7,661 nt of DNA from a candidate division WOR-1 bacterium RIFOXYB2_FULL_48_7 (lineage in GTDB: Bacteria > Margulisbacteria > WOR-1 > O2-12-FULL-45-9 > XYB2-FULL-48-7): positions 691-8,351 of the forward strand of contig MEUF01000036.1 in assembly GCA_001771615.1 (NCBI GenBank), in the 5' to 3' direction. Below the pieces are notes generated by a model. The model was not told where the DNA came from and searched no databases. It saw only the letters and a program-made list of their open reading frames with translations. Both the position numbers and the translations under genes were made by a program. This document shows positions 6,273 through 7,661 of the stretch, piece after piece. Numbering within the stretch: the stretch's first letter is position 1; each line of letters opens with the position of its first letter.

Positions 6273-6277
6273 AAAAA

Positions 6278-7444
6278 ATGAAGATAGTCATGCTGGTCCC
6301 TTATTTTTACCCGCACACCGGAGGGACCGAAAAATACGTCCGCGACCTTTCTACCGCCCTGATCCACGAAGGACACGAAGTAACCGTCATCACAAATAAC
6401 CTGCCAAAGGCGAAAAATGCCCCGATGCACGAAACTTTGCCCGAAGGGATCAAAGTCATCAGGCTCGACGCCATTGATATGTTCAATTACCTGCCGGTCA
6501 GTTTTGGTAAATTTAACCTGCGAATGCTGGAAGGATTTGATATTGTCCATGTCCATGTCCCGGCTTTCAGCTTTTTAAGGGCGGTTGCCGGCAAGATCAA
6601 GCAGCCGTTAATTGTGACTTATCATTGTGACGTAACAGTGTCGGAAAAATATTTTGGGGTGCCGGTCCCGCAATGGCTGGTCCCGCCCTTTGAAGAGAGT
6701 TCCAACGCCTATGCCCGTTATCTCCTGCCGCAAGCGGATGTTGTTTACAATACAACAGAAACTTATGCGGAAACTTCCCCGGTTATGAAAAATATTCCTC
6801 ACCGGGTCATCCCGATCGGCATATTTCATGACAAGATTGATGAAATTCAAAAAAAACTGAACCTTAACCCGGAAAAAAAGAACCCGCGTCAGTTGTTGTT
6901 TTTGGGCCGTTTAGCCGGAAATAAGGGCTGCGATTATCTGGTCAAAGCGATGCCCAAGATCCTGGAAAAATTCCCCAAAACCAAACTGGTCATTTGTGGT
7001 GACGGAGAGGAAAAAGGGCATATCCTGGACCTGGTGACCCAATTCAATATTGGCCAGTCGGTGACCTTTCTGGGTACGGCCACTTTTGAAAAATTGGTTG
7101 AGCTGTATTACACTTCACTCGCCTATATCTTCCCTTCGATTAACCGTCTGGAAGCGTTTGGTATCGTACAGTTAGAGGCCATGGCCAATTATACGGCAGT
7201 AATCGCATCAGATATCCCGGGGCCAAATGCCGTGATGAACCCGGGCGAAACAGGGCTGCTGGTGCCCAAACAAAGCCCGGAGGCAATTGCCGAGGCGGCC
7301 ATCAAGTTATTATCCGATCCGGACAAGGCGTTGGAGATGGGTCGCAAAGGACGGGCTCTGGTGGAAACAAAATACAGCTGGAAAACCATTGTTCAGCAGG
7401 TTTTAGGTGTTTACAAAGAGGCTATTGCTAAAAAAGGGGGGTGA
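6278..7444 (+). CDS. Glycosyltransferase family 4 (GT-B fold)
   Basis: The 388-residue product begins with the GT4 N-terminal signature PYFYPHTGGTEKYVRDLS (8-25), whose glycine loop faces the acceptor/donor cleft. DIVHVH follows near residue 90. The C-terminal Rossmann domain has LFLGRLAGNKG (207-217), with R211 and K216 placed to bind the donor diphosphate. VICGDGEE and the E-x7-E motif EAFGIVQLE (E292, E300) come next, then GETGLLVP. GT4 enzymes are retaining transferases that use nucleotide sugars, usually in glycan, lipopolysaccharide or glycolipid assembly on the cytoplasmic face. Neither donor nor acceptor can be assigned here. The length is normal for the family. The gene starts 10 bases after the radical SAM gene and is followed by a membrane protein gene after 42 bases, consistent with an operon making or decorating a surface glycan. 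Confidence 0.93.
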   Translation: MKIVMLVPYFYPHTGGTEKYVRDLSTALIHEGHEVTVITNNLPKAKNAPMHETLPEGIKVIRLDAIDMFNYLPVSFGKFNLRMLEGFDIVHVHVPAFSFLRAVAGKIKQPLIVTYHCDVTVSEKYFGVPVPQWLVPPFEESSNAYARYLLPQADVVYNTTETYAETSPVMKNIPHRVIPIGIFHDKIDEIQKKLNLNPEKKNPRQLLFLGRLAGNKGCDYLVKAMPKILEKFPKTKLVICGDGEEKGHILDLVTQFNIGQSVTFLGTATFEKLVELYYTSLAYIFPSINRLEAFGIVQLEAMANYTAVIASDIPGPNAVMNPGETGLLVPKQSPEAIAEAAIKLLSDPDKALEMGRKGRALVETKYSWKTIVQQVLGVYKEAIAKKGG

Positions 7445-7475
7445 GAGCGGATCAATTGTCCAGGGAATTAATTAC

Positions 7476-7481
7476 AGGAGG
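7476..7481 (+). promoter_or_regulatory. Ribosome binding site AGGAGG of the terminal membrane protein gene
   Basis: A consensus AGGAGG lies five bases before the ATG at 7487. It supports a real gene start although only part of the gene is in the window. Confidence 0.85.
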
Positions 7482-7486
7482 CTGAT

Positions 7487-7661
7487 ATGAAAGTTACTTT
7501 AGATGGAATAATTGATATTTTTGAGGCGGCTTTTGACTGGCAAAAGGTGCTCTTTGTCCTTTGTGGCGGGTTAGTCGCTATGGTAGGAAACTGGTTATTG
7601 GGTTATCTGGGGATGAGTTCAGGCAACACCCTGCTAATGAATTTATTGGGTATTTTGGCCG
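7487..7661 (+). CDS. Membrane protein of unknown function (5' part only)
   Basis: From the ATG at 7487 the frame stays open for 58 codons to the window edge. The visible part has a short polar start (MKVTLDGIIDIFEAAFDWQ) and a hydrophobic segment at about residues 20-38 (KVLFVLCGGLVAMVGNWLL). A second hydrophobic segment begins at about 47. It could be a small multi-pass inner membrane protein. I recognise no family. It follows the glycosyltransferase gene by 42 bases with a strong ribosome binding site and no terminator between them, so it is probably in the same operon. Confidence 0.7.
   Translation, partial: MKVTLDGIIDIFEAAFDWQKVLFVLCGGLVAMVGNWLLGYLGMSSGNTLLMNLLGILA

Noticed and set aside
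6149..6277. An upstream in-frame ATG would extend the glycosyltransferase by 43 residues.
   Set aside because: The extension overlaps the radical SAM coding region, does not look like a GT4 N-terminus, and a perfect AGGAGG lies five bases before the ATG at 6278.

Overview
The window looks like a piece of a diderm bacterial chromosome of moderate GC content, read by eye as somewhat under 50%. A sigma-54 enhancer-binding regulator, a membrane histidine kinase and RecO argue for Bacteria. The exact lineage cannot be fixed from the sequence. An uncultured candidate phylum (for example the Margulisbacteria/WOR-1 neighbourhood) is only a guess.

Region 1 (1-2516) is a divergently transcribed two-component system. 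On the minus strand is an NtrC-type response regulator, cut by the window edge just after its Walker B motif. On the plus strand is a polytopic membrane histidine kinase. The 156 bases between the two start codons are dense with signals. There are two near-identical, opposed extended -10 promoters, each placed so that transcription should start on the A of the ATG (leaderless mRNA). A well-spaced sigma-54 -24/-12 element points at the regulator gene. Two tandem dyad-symmetric 21-bp repeats could bind the regulator itself.

Region 2 (2483-4197) continues on the plus strand with overlapping genes: a RecO-like protein that stops where the zinc-binding part normally begins, then a 12-TM major facilitator exporter. 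Kinase, recO and exporter overlap by 34 and 13 bases, so they are probably co-transcribed.

Region 3 (4237-7661) holds a class I SAM-dependent methyltransferase with a long unassigned N-terminal half, a radical SAM protein with a cysteine-rich C-terminal tail, a GT4-type glycosyltransferase and the start of a small membrane protein. The radical SAM gene has its own TATAAT extended -10 about 8 bases before its ATG. The last two genes have canonical AGGAGG ribosome binding sites. This set resembles an accessory biosynthetic or cell-surface modification cluster, but its product cannot be named. No RNA genes, CRISPR arrays, insertion sequences or convincing terminators were seen.
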